61,394 nt of DNA, taken from Pelagibacterales bacterium MED-G42. GTDB taxonomy: Bacteria; Pseudomonadota; Alphaproteobacteria; Pelagibacterales; Pelagibacteraceae. The notes under the pieces are model-generated. The model made no database searches and was not told the origin of the DNA. It worked only from the letters and a program-made list of their open reading frames with translations. Where the stretch lies: NCBI GenBank assembly GCA_002457485.1, contig NTJL01000003.1, positions 1 to 61,394 on the forward strand. Direction: 5' to 3'. Made by a program: the position numbers and the translations under genes. Positions within the stretch are counted from its first letter, which is position 1; the number at the start of each line of letters is the position of its first letter. Shown here piece after piece: positions 8,657-16,580 of the stretch.

Positions 8657-9862
8657 TTAATTTTCATTTCTAATTCTTTTTCTGGCTATTAATTGTGTCA
8701 ATGAGTCAACCATAGTATCAGATGCTTTGAAGATTTCATTATTTTTGAATTCGTGAGAAATATTCTTTGCTGGATTAGTTTTATCCTCAATGACTATGCC
8801 TTCATCTGGAGAGTTATTCTTTATATAGATTAATAATAACCATTCCTCATCAGTACTCTCATCCCATTTAACAAAAATTTCACCAGTTTCAAATCTTCTA
8901 TCAATACATCTAAATATCGACATATATCTTGTGACATGTCTCTTATTTAATTGAAACACTAAACTACTAGCACTTCTATAAAAACTTTCTAAAGCAAATT
9001 CTATTTTTTGTCTAGCTAAGGTGTATTCCTTTTCTTTTTGTAACAAAGTTTCTCTATCTTCATCTCCTTGAATTTTTACTCCTAATGCTTCTACTCTTTC
9101 TCTAATTTTCTGGTCTCTTATTATTTGATATTTTTCTTTTAATTTTTCAATCCTTTCCTGAAGACCAGCATAATCCTCTCTTTTTTCTTTTAATGATATT
9201 TTTTCTAATTTTTCTAATTCTTTAACTTCTCTAACTCTAAATTTTTCAATTTGTTTTTCTAATTTTAATTGTTTTAGAAATTGCTTTTGTCTTTCAGCTT
9301 GCTCAATTCTAAGTAAGGCTTGCTCTTTTCTTAAGAATAACTTTATATCTCTAGTTCTTTGTTTTTCTAATTTTTTTTCGTCCTTTAAATTATCTTCTTT
9401 TAATTTTATTTTTAAATCTTTTTCTTTTTGTTTTTTTATTTGTAATTCAATTTTCTCTGATCTTTCTCTTTCTTGTTTTTCTATTTTTAACCTTCTATTT
9501 TCATCTTTCTTTAATATTTTATATTCAGCTATTGAATCAGAAATTTTATCAAAAAATGACTGTATGTATCTCTCAATATTTAAATTAATTTTAAAGTCTA
9601 ATTTAAAATTTAAATAATTTTGAAAATTAATTATCTTAAGAATAAAATTTTCTTTATTTTTTTTTTTTATTCTTAAGCTTGTAATTGATTTTGTTTTTTT
9701 ATTCTTTTCTTTTTTTCTAAACTTATTATATCTTTTTTTTTTTATAATTTTTGATTTTTTAATATACTTACCTATTTTCTTTTTAGGTTTTTTTTTAACA
9801 ATTATTATTTTTTTATTTACTCTATTTATTTTTTTTTTTGATTTTTTTTTTTTAATTCTCAT
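8657..9862 (-). CDS. Lys-rich coiled-coil protein with distinct C-terminal domain, unknown function
   Basis: A 401-aa protein in three parts: an extremely basic N-terminus (about 1-75, runs of Lys with Ile and Arg), a long charged alpha-helical coiled coil (about 105-275, Glu/Lys/Gln heptad-like, e.g. EKLEKISLKEKRED), and a globular-looking C-terminal domain (about 280-401) containing FRCIDRRFETGEIFVKWD and EEWLLLIYIKNNSPDEG. No family recognised. The C-terminal domain has mixed composition with Trp and Cys, so the frame is genuinely coding. The poly-T tracts on the plus strand at 9650-9860 are the Lys codons. It may bind nucleic acid or anionic polymer; that is inference only. Confidence 0.8.
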   Translation of the reverse strand: MRIKKKKSKKKINRVNKKIIIVKKKPKKKIGKYIKKSKIIKKKRYNKFRKKEKNKKTKSITSLRIKKKNKENFILKIINFQNYLNFKLDFKINLNIERYIQSFFDKISDSIAEYKILKKDENRRLKIEKQERERSEKIELQIKKQKEKDLKIKLKEDNLKDEKKLEKQRTRDIKLFLRKEQALLRIEQAERQKQFLKQLKLEKQIEKFRVREVKELEKLEKISLKEKREDYAGLQERIEKLKEKYQIIRDQKIRERVEALGVKIQGDEDRETLLQKEKEYTLARQKIEFALESFYRSASSLVFQLNKRHVTRYMSIFRCIDRRFETGEIFVKWDESTDEEWLLLIYIKNNSPDEGIVIEDKTNPAKNISHEFKNNEIFKASDTMVDSLTQLIARKRIRNEN

Positions 9863-9888
9863 TTCGAATTTTAAAGTTTATCAATAAT

Positions 9889-11079
9889 TTATTGATAAAT
9901 ATAGTCTCTTGTAACTGGTGTAGATGTATAATTCTTTGTTAATTGAAATTGATATACAACTTGATCACCCCACTTAAATGCCATTTCGCATCCAGCTAAA
10001 TAAAATTCCCACATTTTAAAAAACCTTTCATCAAACATTTGTATTATTTTATCTTTATTTTGAATACAATTTTCCTTCCAGTGTCTAAGAGTATGTGAAT
10101 AATGCATTCTTAATACCTCAATATCTGCTACTATTAATCCTGATTTTTCTATCGGGCTAGTCACTTCACTCAGGCTGGGGGTGTATCCTCCTGGAAATAT
10201 ATATTTTGTAATCCATGGATGAGGGTTCCTCGGTGGATTTACCGAACCTATTGTGTGGGTAATACAAACCCCATCATCTTTTAATAATTTTTCAATTTGA
10301 GTAAAAAACCTCTTATAAAATTTTCTTCCTACATGTTCAAACATTCCAACGCTTATAATTCTATCAAATTTTTCATTAAGTTCTCTATAATCCATAAGTT
10401 TAAAACTAAGTTGATTTTCTAAATTAAGTTCTTTAGCCTTTTTATTGCAATAATTTAACTGATTTTCAGATAGTGTTATTCCCGTAACTTCACAATTTGC
10501 AGTCCTAGCAATATCTATAGCTAATGATCCCCAGCCACATCCAATATCCAAAACTTTTTGATTTGCTTTTATGTTAAGTTTTTTAATTAAATGTTGAATT
10601 TTATTATTTTGAGCTGTTTCTAATGTATCATTTTCGTTTTTAAAGTATGCACATGAATATTGTCTCTTAGGATCTAAAAATAAGTTGTATAAATCATCTG
10701 AAATATCATAATGATGAGAAACGTTATTTTTTGATTTTTTTATATAATTAAAATTTGTTAAATATCTATAAGATCCTCTAAATTTATTTATCAAATAACT
10801 CCATATATTTAATTCATTTCTTCCAAAATTCATTAACGCTAAATCTAAAAATTCAGTCAAAGTTCCGTTTTCAATTATTACATTTCCATCCATGTAAGCT
10901 TCACCAAAATATAAATCAGGATGAAACAACAACTTATAATGAAGTCCTTTTTCTAAAATTTTTATTTTAATAGGGCTACTTTTTTTTGGTGACCCAATTA
11001 AATATTCTTTATTATTCGCATCTACTAAAATAAAACCATCTTTTTTAAATACTTTGTTTAAAAAACTAGCTAAATACAT
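9889..11079 (-). CDS. cfa: Cyclopropane-fatty-acyl-phospholipid synthase
   Basis: A 396-aa SAM-dependent enzyme that adds a methylene bridge across (or otherwise methylates) double bonds of membrane phospholipid acyl chains. The SAM motif is VLDIGCGWGSLAIDIA (about 176-191), preceded by the family's SHHYDISDDLYNLFLD and QYSCAYF (substrate pocket) and followed by GMFEHVG. It begins directly after the stop of the DapA-like gene (no spacer), so the two are probably co-transcribed. Some family members methylate rather than cyclopropanate; the sequence alone does not decide. Confidence 0.93.
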   Translation of the reverse strand: MYLASFLNKVFKKDGFILVDANNKEYLIGSPKKSSPIKIKILEKGLHYKLLFHPDLYFGEAYMDGNVIIENGTLTEFLDLALMNFGRNELNIWSYLINKFRGSYRYLTNFNYIKKSKNNVSHHYDISDDLYNLFLDPKRQYSCAYFKNENDTLETAQNNKIQHLIKKLNIKANQKVLDIGCGWGSLAIDIARTANCEVTGITLSENQLNYCNKKAKELNLENQLSFKLMDYRELNEKFDRIISVGMFEHVGRKFYKRFFTQIEKLLKDDGVCITHTIGSVNPPRNPHPWITKYIFPGGYTPSLSEVTSPIEKSGLIVADIEVLRMHYSHTLRHWKENCIQNKDKIIQMFDERFFKMWEFYLAGCEMAFKWGDQVVYQFQLTKNYTSTPVTRDYIYQ

Positions 11080-11964
11080 TTACGCTAACAAGAGGTTATT
11101 GGTTGAAAAATTGAGATTATTTAAATTCTGAAAAAAATTTTGTTTTTCATCTTTGTTCATCAAACTTAAAGGAGGTATTACGTTTTGATATATTTTTTCT
11201 TTTTTTGAAAAATAAGTATGTAGAGCAGAAATTAGATTATATTTATCAAATTCACCTCTAACATTATTTAATAATTCTGTTGAAATATTTTCTTTACCTT
11301 TATGAAAATCATCAAAAACTTTTCGAGATAAATTTGCTGTTACATTACAAGTTGCAGTAATTACTCCAGAACATCCCACTCTTAAACCTTTAAGCAATTT
11401 TGACTCAGAGCCAGGTAATATAGAAAAATTATTGATCTTTAATTTTTCATATAAATTATAAGAACTATCTTTAACACCAATTATTTGATCTGGGAATTTA
11501 GTAACCAGTTTTTCAACACACTCTACACTAAATTTATAACCTGATAACTTTTCAAAATTATAAAGTATAATTTTACATTCTTTAATTTCATTTATTATTT
11601 TAGAATAAAAATTTATTACATCATCATCTTTATATTTGTAATAAGCAGGGGGCATTATTAAAAATTTATTAAATCCTAAAGTTATTGAATTACGCATTAA
11701 GAAAATTGTATCCAACAATGAATTGGATCCTGTTCCTATTATAAATTTTTTTTTGTAATTGCTTCTGGGCAATTTATTAATTAATAAAATTTTTTCGCTT
11801 AAGGAAATTAATTGGGATTGTCCTGTACTTCCAAAAAAAACAACGCCGTGGCAACCATAATCAATTATATTCTCAGCATGTTTTATGGTTTTATCAATAT
11901 TTAATGATAGATTATCATTAATTATTGATAATGATGCAGCATATATTCCTTTAATTAAACTCAT
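11080..11964 (-). CDS. DapA/N-acetylneuraminate-lyase superfamily aldolase, substrate unknown
   Basis: A 294-aa TIM-barrel class I aldolase. The Schiff-base Lys is K165 in IIGVKDSS, the phosphate/carboxylate-binding loop is FGSTGQSQ (44-51), and the catalytic Tyr is in PPAYYK (105-110). The segment LYNFEKLSG replaces the LYNVPGRT of true dihydrodipicolinate synthase, losing the Arg that binds aspartate semialdehyde. It is therefore probably not the lysine-pathway enzyme but a paralogue acting on another 2-oxo acid. It sits directly upstream of cfa and is divergent from the GT9 gene. Confidence 0.85.
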   Translation of the reverse strand: MSLIKGIYAASLSIINDNLSLNIDKTIKHAENIIDYGCHGVVFFGSTGQSQLISLSEKILLINKLPRSNYKKKFIIGTGSNSLLDTIFLMRNSITLGFNKFLIMPPAYYKYKDDDVINFYSKIINEIKECKIILYNFEKLSGYKFSVECVEKLVTKFPDQIIGVKDSSYNLYEKLKINNFSILPGSESKLLKGLRVGCSGVITATCNVTANLSRKVFDDFHKGKENISTELLNNVRGEFDKYNLISALHTYFSKKEKIYQNVIPPLSLMNKDEKQNFFQNLNNLNFSTNNLLLA

Positions 11965-12026
11965 ATATTTTATTAAAGGATATAATAATTTAGTAAAAAA
12001 ATTAATAAAAATTACTAAATGAAATT

Positions 12027-12962
12027 ATGAAGATAGGAATTTATTTAAGCTATATAGGTTTGGGCGCCAATTTGATGCATCTTAGCTATTGTCACGAAAT
12101 AGCTAAAAAATATGGGCCAATTACAATAATTACTTTATGTAAAAATTTAGAAGAGGCTCTTGAAGATGATCCCTTAATAGAAAAGGTATATCTACTAAAT
12201 AAATACCAAAAAAAATTTATAGATATATTTAAATTGGGTAAAACTTTAAAGACATTTGAATTTGATAAGCTCCTTATATTTTACCCTAGTATCAGACTTT
12301 ATCTCTCTGGAAAACTTGCAGGCATAAAAGAGGTTAGAATTTATAATGTATTTAAAAAGAAAAACTTGCATTTAGTTAATGCAGCAAAAAAATTTACAGA
12401 AAATTTTTTAAACATACCAAATTGCCCAACAGAAACAAAATTTTATATTAAAGACAAAATTCTTAAAGAATTTGTCAAAATGAATAAAAATAAATATAAA
12501 ATTATCATAGGAGCTGGTTCATCTGGTCCCACAACGAGATGGGGTCCTAAGAATTTTTATAATCTTATAAATAAATTAAATGAGTCAAATGAATATTTTT
12601 TTTATATCTTGTGTGGCCCAAATGAAAAAGAAATCGAAACTGAAATTATTTCTAATTTAAATAATAAAAATTTTATTACTCTTGGTGATAAAAGTATTAA
12701 AGATTTAATTCCTTATTTATGTTCTTCAGATATGTATGTTGGCAATGACTCTTTCGGCTCACATATTGTTTCACAATCAGGAAAAAAAAGTATTGTTATT
12801 TTACTAGACTCTCCAAAAGCTTATACTGATTATAGCAATAATTATTTTAGAGTAATCCCAGATGGTTTCGATTTAAATGATTTGACTCACGGATCAAATA
12901 TTAATCCTAATTTAATATCTGTAAATCAAATAATAAAAATTATAGAAAGGGAAAAAAATTAG
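12027..12962 (+). CDS. GT9-family glycosyltransferase (heptosyltransferase-like)
   Basis: A 311-aa GT-B fold glycosyltransferase of family 9, the group that adds heptose to lipopolysaccharide core. Evidence is the N-terminal YIGLGANLMHLS (counterpart of the GxGD loop), PLIEKVYLL, the donor-side motif SGPTTRWGPKNFYNLI and, near the C-terminus, YVGNDSFGSHIVSQSGK. The exact sugar is not predictable. The usual GD of the acceptor loop is degenerate. It is a single-gene unit, convergent with the J-protein gene (4-nt overlap). Confidence 0.8.
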   Translation: MKIGIYLSYIGLGANLMHLSYCHEIAKKYGPITIITLCKNLEEALEDDPLIEKVYLLNKYQKKFIDIFKLGKTLKTFEFDKLLIFYPSIRLYLSGKLAGIKEVRIYNVFKKKNLHLVNAAKKFTENFLNIPNCPTETKFYIKDKILKEFVKMNKNKYKIIIGAGSSGPTTRWGPKNFYNLINKLNESNEYFFYILCGPNEKEIETEIISNLNNKNFITLGDKSIKDLIPYLCSSDMYVGNDSFGSHIVSQSGKKSIVILLDSPKAYTDYSNNYFRVIPDGFDLNDLTHGSNINPNLISVNQIIKIIEREKN

Positions 12963-13468
12963 TCAATATCTTTTAAAATGATATCTTTAGATTCATTTAC
13001 AATAGAGGCCAACCTATTTAACTCAGGATTTATATCGGGATGAATTTTTTTCATTATTTTTTTATAAGATTTTAGTACTTCTTGCCTATTATATTTTTTT
13101 TTGGGATCTAGATTCAAAATTTTATAAGCCTCATCTCTTGTAACTGGTTGAGTATTTGAACCTTGATTAGAATTACTAAAATTAAATCTTCCAGAATTTT
13201 TCAAAATTCTAAAGAAACTCCACAATCTTAATAGTTGGAATAAGGTAACGCCTGCTTTAGTTTTAATTAATGGTAGTACTGCTAGTAAAAAAGGTAATGA
13301 GAATATATACCTGCCTGAAATAGCGACAACTACTGCAAATATAATAGATATCCAGATTATTGATTTTCTAAGAAATTGATAAATTTTTTTTGAAGAAGAT
13401 TTAGCAAACCAATTCAAGAATAGATAAAAAACAATAAAAACAATTAGTATTAAAATAAAAAAATTCAT
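12959..13468 (-). CDS. Membrane-anchored J-domain protein, Tim14/Pam18-like
   Basis: A 169-aa protein with hydrophobic segments at about 2-21, 36-51 and 58-70 and a short C-terminal J domain (about 111-168): DEAYKILNL, then HPD at 143-145 in KKIHPDINPE, then LASIVNESKDIIL. The short J domain at the extreme C-terminus, and the LA-x-I-x-N/E pattern after HPD, resemble mitochondrial Tim14/Pam18 and alphaproteobacterial relatives rather than DnaJ. It should stimulate a DnaK-type chaperone at the inner membrane. Only 17 bp separate it from the divergent peptidase gene. Confidence 0.85.
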   Translation of the reverse strand: MNFFILILIVFIVFYLFLNWFAKSSSKKIYQFLRKSIIWISIIFAVVVAISGRYIFSLPFLLAVLPLIKTKAGVTLFQLLRLWSFFRILKNSGRFNFSNSNQGSNTQPVTRDEAYKILNLDPKKKYNRQEVLKSYKKIMKKIHPDINPELNRLASIVNESKDIILKDID

Positions 13469-13485
13469 TTATAAGTTAGTGCCTT

Positions 13486-15561
13486 ATGAAAATACCACAA
13501 CTAAGTAAAAAATTGGAATTAAAATCTTGTCACAATACTACATGGGAAGATAATTATAGTTGGATACATCAAGATAATATTTTAGAAGTTCTTAAAGATA
13601 AATCAAAATTAGCTCCTGAGGTTAAAAAATATTTAATAGAAGAAAATGCTTATACTGAACATCATTTAAGAGATACAAAAGATATCCAAAAAAAATTATT
13701 TAACGAGATCAAGGGTAGAATAAAGTTAAACGATGAATCTTTACCATATAAAGATCACACATATGAATATTGGACAAAGACAACAGCTGAAGGAAATTAT
13801 TCAATAAAATTAAGAAAAAAAATTGGTTCAGAAAATATAGAAGAAATATGGAATGGAGACAAAGAAAAAAACAAACTGAAAACACAATATTTTGGGGTTG
13901 GAGATTTAGAGGTAAGTAACAATGACAATTATCTTGGTTATTCTCTAGATATTAAAGGTTCTGAATATTATACAATTTATATAAGGGATATAAAAAATAA
14001 TAAAATTATTTCTAAAGAAATTAATGACACATCTGGAGGAATTACATTTAGTTTAGATGATAAATATATTTTTTATTCAAAGCTTGATGATAATCACAGA
14101 GCAAGAAAAATATATAGACATCAAATTGGAAATTTTGATGGTGATGATGAATTAATCTTTGAAGAAAAAAGTGAAGCTTTTACAGTCGGTATCGGAATAA
14201 GCTCAGATGAAAAGTATTATTTTATACATACTTCGGACCACAATACTTCAGAACAATATTATTTTAATTCAAACGAAGAAAATCCACAGCCTAAATTAAT
14301 AGCAAAAAGAGAAAAAGGTGTTTTGTATTCTATAAATTCATGGGATGGAAAGTTTTATAATCATACAAATAAGAATGCTGAAGATTTTAAGATAGATATT
14401 TCTGAAAGTTTAGAAAATCAAGATTGGAAACCTTTTATACCAGCCAAAGATGAGGTCTTAATAGGTGGGCTTACATTTCTTAAAAATTGGATTATTCGTG
14501 GTGAAACCTCAAATGCACTGGATAAATTATTTGTTAAAAACATATCTACAAATGAAGAAGAAGAATTAATTTTTTCTGATGAGAGAATTTATGTACCGGG
14601 TGCAACTTTGACTCAAAAAGATAGGAATACCGATGAAATCTACCTTGGTTACTCATCACCCAAAACACCTTCGAGAGTTTATAAATATAATTTATCAAAT
14701 AGATCAAAAGATCTTGTCAAGGAGCAAGAGATTCCATCTGGTCATAATAAGGATGATTACATTGTTGAAAGAGTTGAGTTTAAATCTCATGATGGAAGAC
14801 TTGTGCCTTTGACTATCACTAGACATAAAAACACTAAAATAAATGGTTCGGCAAATCTGTTATTATATGGATACGGATCTTATGGAAGTTCAATGTCTCC
14901 TAATTTTTCTTCTACAAGATTAAGTTTGATTAATAGAGATATTATATGGGCAACAGCCCACGTAAGAGGTGGTATGGAAAAAGGGATGAAGTGGTGGAAA
15001 GAAGGAAAATTGACTAACAAAAAAAATACATTTGAAGACTACATTTTTGCTGCGAAATATTTGATTGAAAAAGGTTACACTTCAAAAGGAAAAATAATTG
15101 GCATGGGCGGCTCTGCTGGAGGTTTATTAATGGGAGCAGTAGTAAATCAATCACCCGAAATATTTTTAGGAATAATTATGGCTGTACCATTTGTGGACTC
15201 TTTAACAACTAATCTAGACCATTCTTTACCTTTGACTGTTGGAGAATTTGATGAATTTGGAAATGCAAAAGAAAATAAAGAACATTTTGATTATATATAT
15301 TCTTATGCACCTTATAATAATATTAGAAAAGTTGATTACCCACATATTTTAATTACAACTAGCTTAAGTGATAATAGAGTTTTGTTTGATGAACCTGCAA
15401 AATTTACAGCTAAACTCAGAGATTACAAAACAGACAATAACTTGCTTCTTTTAAAAACTGAGATGAATGCTGGTCACGGAGGAAAATCTGGAAGAGATGG
15501 TGCAATAGAGGAAATTGCAATTGACTATGCATTTGCATTAAAGATATCTGAAAAAATTTAA
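13486..15561 (+). CDS. ptrB: Prolyl oligopeptidase family serine peptidase (oligopeptidase B-like)
   Basis: A 691-aa S9A peptidase that cleaves short peptides. The N-terminal half is the beta-propeller that screens substrates. The C-terminal alpha/beta-hydrolase domain carries GGSAGG with nucleophile S543, Asp at D629 (SDNRV) and His at H664 (AGHGG). Length and the segment LLYGYGSYGSSM match oligopeptidase B, which prefers cleavage after Arg/Lys, but specificity is inferred. It has no signal peptide, so it is likely cytoplasmic. Divergent from the J-protein gene. Confidence 0.92.
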   Translation: MKIPQLSKKLELKSCHNTTWEDNYSWIHQDNILEVLKDKSKLAPEVKKYLIEENAYTEHHLRDTKDIQKKLFNEIKGRIKLNDESLPYKDHTYEYWTKTTAEGNYSIKLRKKIGSENIEEIWNGDKEKNKLKTQYFGVGDLEVSNNDNYLGYSLDIKGSEYYTIYIRDIKNNKIISKEINDTSGGITFSLDDKYIFYSKLDDNHRARKIYRHQIGNFDGDDELIFEEKSEAFTVGIGISSDEKYYFIHTSDHNTSEQYYFNSNEENPQPKLIAKREKGVLYSINSWDGKFYNHTNKNAEDFKIDISESLENQDWKPFIPAKDEVLIGGLTFLKNWIIRGETSNALDKLFVKNISTNEEEELIFSDERIYVPGATLTQKDRNTDEIYLGYSSPKTPSRVYKYNLSNRSKDLVKEQEIPSGHNKDDYIVERVEFKSHDGRLVPLTITRHKNTKINGSANLLLYGYGSYGSSMSPNFSSTRLSLINRDIIWATAHVRGGMEKGMKWWKEGKLTNKKNTFEDYIFAAKYLIEKGYTSKGKIIGMGGSAGGLLMGAVVNQSPEIFLGIIMAVPFVDSLTTNLDHSLPLTVGEFDEFGNAKENKEHFDYIYSYAPYNNIRKVDYPHILITTSLSDNRVLFDEPAKFTAKLRDYKTDNNLLLLKTEMNAGHGGKSGRDGAIEEIAIDYAFALKISEKI

Positions 15562-15571
15562 TATTTTCAAT

Positions 15572-15599
15572 CTTGAAATTAAATATATTGTTACTATCT
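15572..15599 (+). promoter_or_regulatory. RpoH (sigma-32)-type heat-shock promoter of hsp20
   Basis: CTTG at 15572-15575 (continuing as CTTGAAA) is followed after exactly 17 bp by ACTATCT at 15593-15599. Known alphaproteobacterial RpoH promoters follow CTTG-N17-CYTATNT, so there is one mismatch in the -10 element. The predicted start of transcription is near 15606, just before the hairpins described below. Confidence 0.7.
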
Positions 15600-15609
15600 A
15601 CATATAGTA

Positions 15610-15655
15610 AGCCGCCTTATGGGGCTCACATAAACTAACTTGCTTAACAAAGGAG
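15610..15655 (+). promoter_or_regulatory. ROSE-like RNA thermometer in the hsp20 leader
   Basis: Two hairpins fill the short leader. Hairpin 1 (15610-15626) pairs AGCC-CC with GG-GGCT around a TTAT loop, with one bulged G. Hairpin 2 pairs TTGCTT (15640-15645) with the Shine-Dalgarno AAGGAG (15650-15655) across an AACA loop, with an internal G-G opposition. A UUGCU strand facing AGGA with a G-G mismatch is the known signature of ROSE thermometers, which hide the ribosome site of small heat-shock genes until temperature rises. SD to ATG spacing is 6 nt. Confidence 0.7.
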
Positions 15656-15661
15656 TAAACT

Positions 15662-16108
15662 ATGACAAGTAAGGATTTATCTATATTTAACTCTCTAAGA
15701 CCTTTTTCAATTGGTTTTGACGACATGTTTGATCAATTTGAAAATATGCTTGGAAATGGAAATTTGACTATGCAATCAAATTATCCACCTTACAACATCA
15801 GAAAAACCGGTAAGGACAACTATGCTATTGAAGTGGCATTGGCTGGTTTTAATAAAAATGATGTTGAGGTTGAGTTTGAAGATAATTTATTAACTGTGAG
15901 AACAAAACAGATTAATAAACCAGATGATAGCCATGTTGATACTGAAATTATTCATAAAGGAATTTCTAAAAGACAATTTGCAAGATCATTCACCATAGCA
16001 GACGATGTGAAAGTCAATGGTGCTGAACTTAAAGATGGTCTATTGACAATATCCTGTGAAAGAATAATTCCAGAACACAAAAAGAAAAAGCTTATAGAAA
16101 TTAAATAA
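15662..16108 (+). CDS. Small heat-shock protein Hsp20/IbpA-like
   Basis: A 148-aa holdase chaperone that keeps unfolding proteins soluble for DnaK/ClpB. The alpha-crystallin domain spans about 38-138, from YPPYNIRKTGKDNYAIEVALAGF through GISKRQFARSFTIADDVKVNGAELKDGLLTI. A C-terminal extension has an ISCERIIPE segment. The N-terminal arm contains FDDMFDQFENML, typical of class A IbpA-like proteins in alphaproteobacteria. Expression is likely controlled twice: by an RpoH-type promoter and by a thermosensor hairpin hiding its strong AAGGAG. Confidence 0.95.
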   Translation: MTSKDLSIFNSLRPFSIGFDDMFDQFENMLGNGNLTMQSNYPPYNIRKTGKDNYAIEVALAGFNKNDVEVEFEDNLLTVRTKQINKPDDSHVDTEIIHKGISKRQFARSFTIADDVKVNGAELKDGLLTISCERIIPEHKKKKLIEIK

Positions 16109-16121
16109 GTTTTACCTTACT

Positions 16122-16142
16122 TGCGGAGATTGATACTCCGCA
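16122..16142. other. Intergenic hairpin between convergent hsp20 and lipoprotein genes
   Basis: A 7-bp GC-rich stem TGCGGAG / CTCCGCA with a 7-nt loop, flanked by a further weaker pairing (TTACC ... GGTAA). There is no T run on either strand, so it is not a standard intrinsic terminator. Its position between two convergent stops suggests a 3'-end stabilising or rho-assisted termination structure for both transcripts. Confidence 0.55.
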
Positions 16143-16148
16143 GGTAAC

Positions 16149-16454
16149 TTAAAAACACCCATTTGATACAAATCCAACTACAACTAAATTTGAGTTTATT
16201 TCAAACCTTCTTTCACAAGGGATAAGGTATTTTTTTGAATTATAAACTAATTCTAAATTACCCTTTTCATTTTTAAAATCTTCATCAGGTAAACCTAGGT
16301 CTGTCTTCAAATCATTTACAGATTTTCCAATATACTTACTTAATTTTTCATTTTCTTTTTTAGCAATTTCATCTGTTTTTTGTTTAATAGTTTGACATCC
16401 AGACACTAAAAAAATGAAAATTAAACTAATTAATATTATTTTTAGTTTCTTCAT
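16149..16454 (-). CDS. Small lipoprotein, SmpA/OmlA-like fold possible
   Basis: A 101-aa exported lipoprotein. The N-terminus is a type II signal peptide with lipobox LVSGC (Cys20). The mature part has KYIGKSVNDLKTDLGLPDE followed by ELVYNSKKYLIPCERRFEI and a final Cys. This resembles the short two-helix, beta-sheet modules of the SmpA/OmlA type (helix with 'G-x-P', then a Tyr strand), which are outer-membrane-associated. The family assignment is tentative. Confidence 0.75.
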   Translation of the reverse strand: MKKLKIILISLIFIFLVSGCQTIKQKTDEIAKKENEKLSKYIGKSVNDLKTDLGLPDEDFKNEKGNLELVYNSKKYLIPCERRFEINSNLVVVGFVSNGCF

Positions 16455-16580
16455 AAATTTATTCTAACAAGTAAAATATGGCATAAATATAAACTTATGA
16501 GTTGAATTGTGTGTATAAAGTTGAGTTTTAGCGAGTATTTGTAAATAGAATCACATATTTATCAATAACTAGGAGGATTA

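Noticed and set aside
9650..9860. Long T tracts that could mark a frameshifted or non-coding stretch
   Set aside because: The minus-strand frame stays open through them and leads into a normal-looking C-terminal domain, so they are Lys codons.
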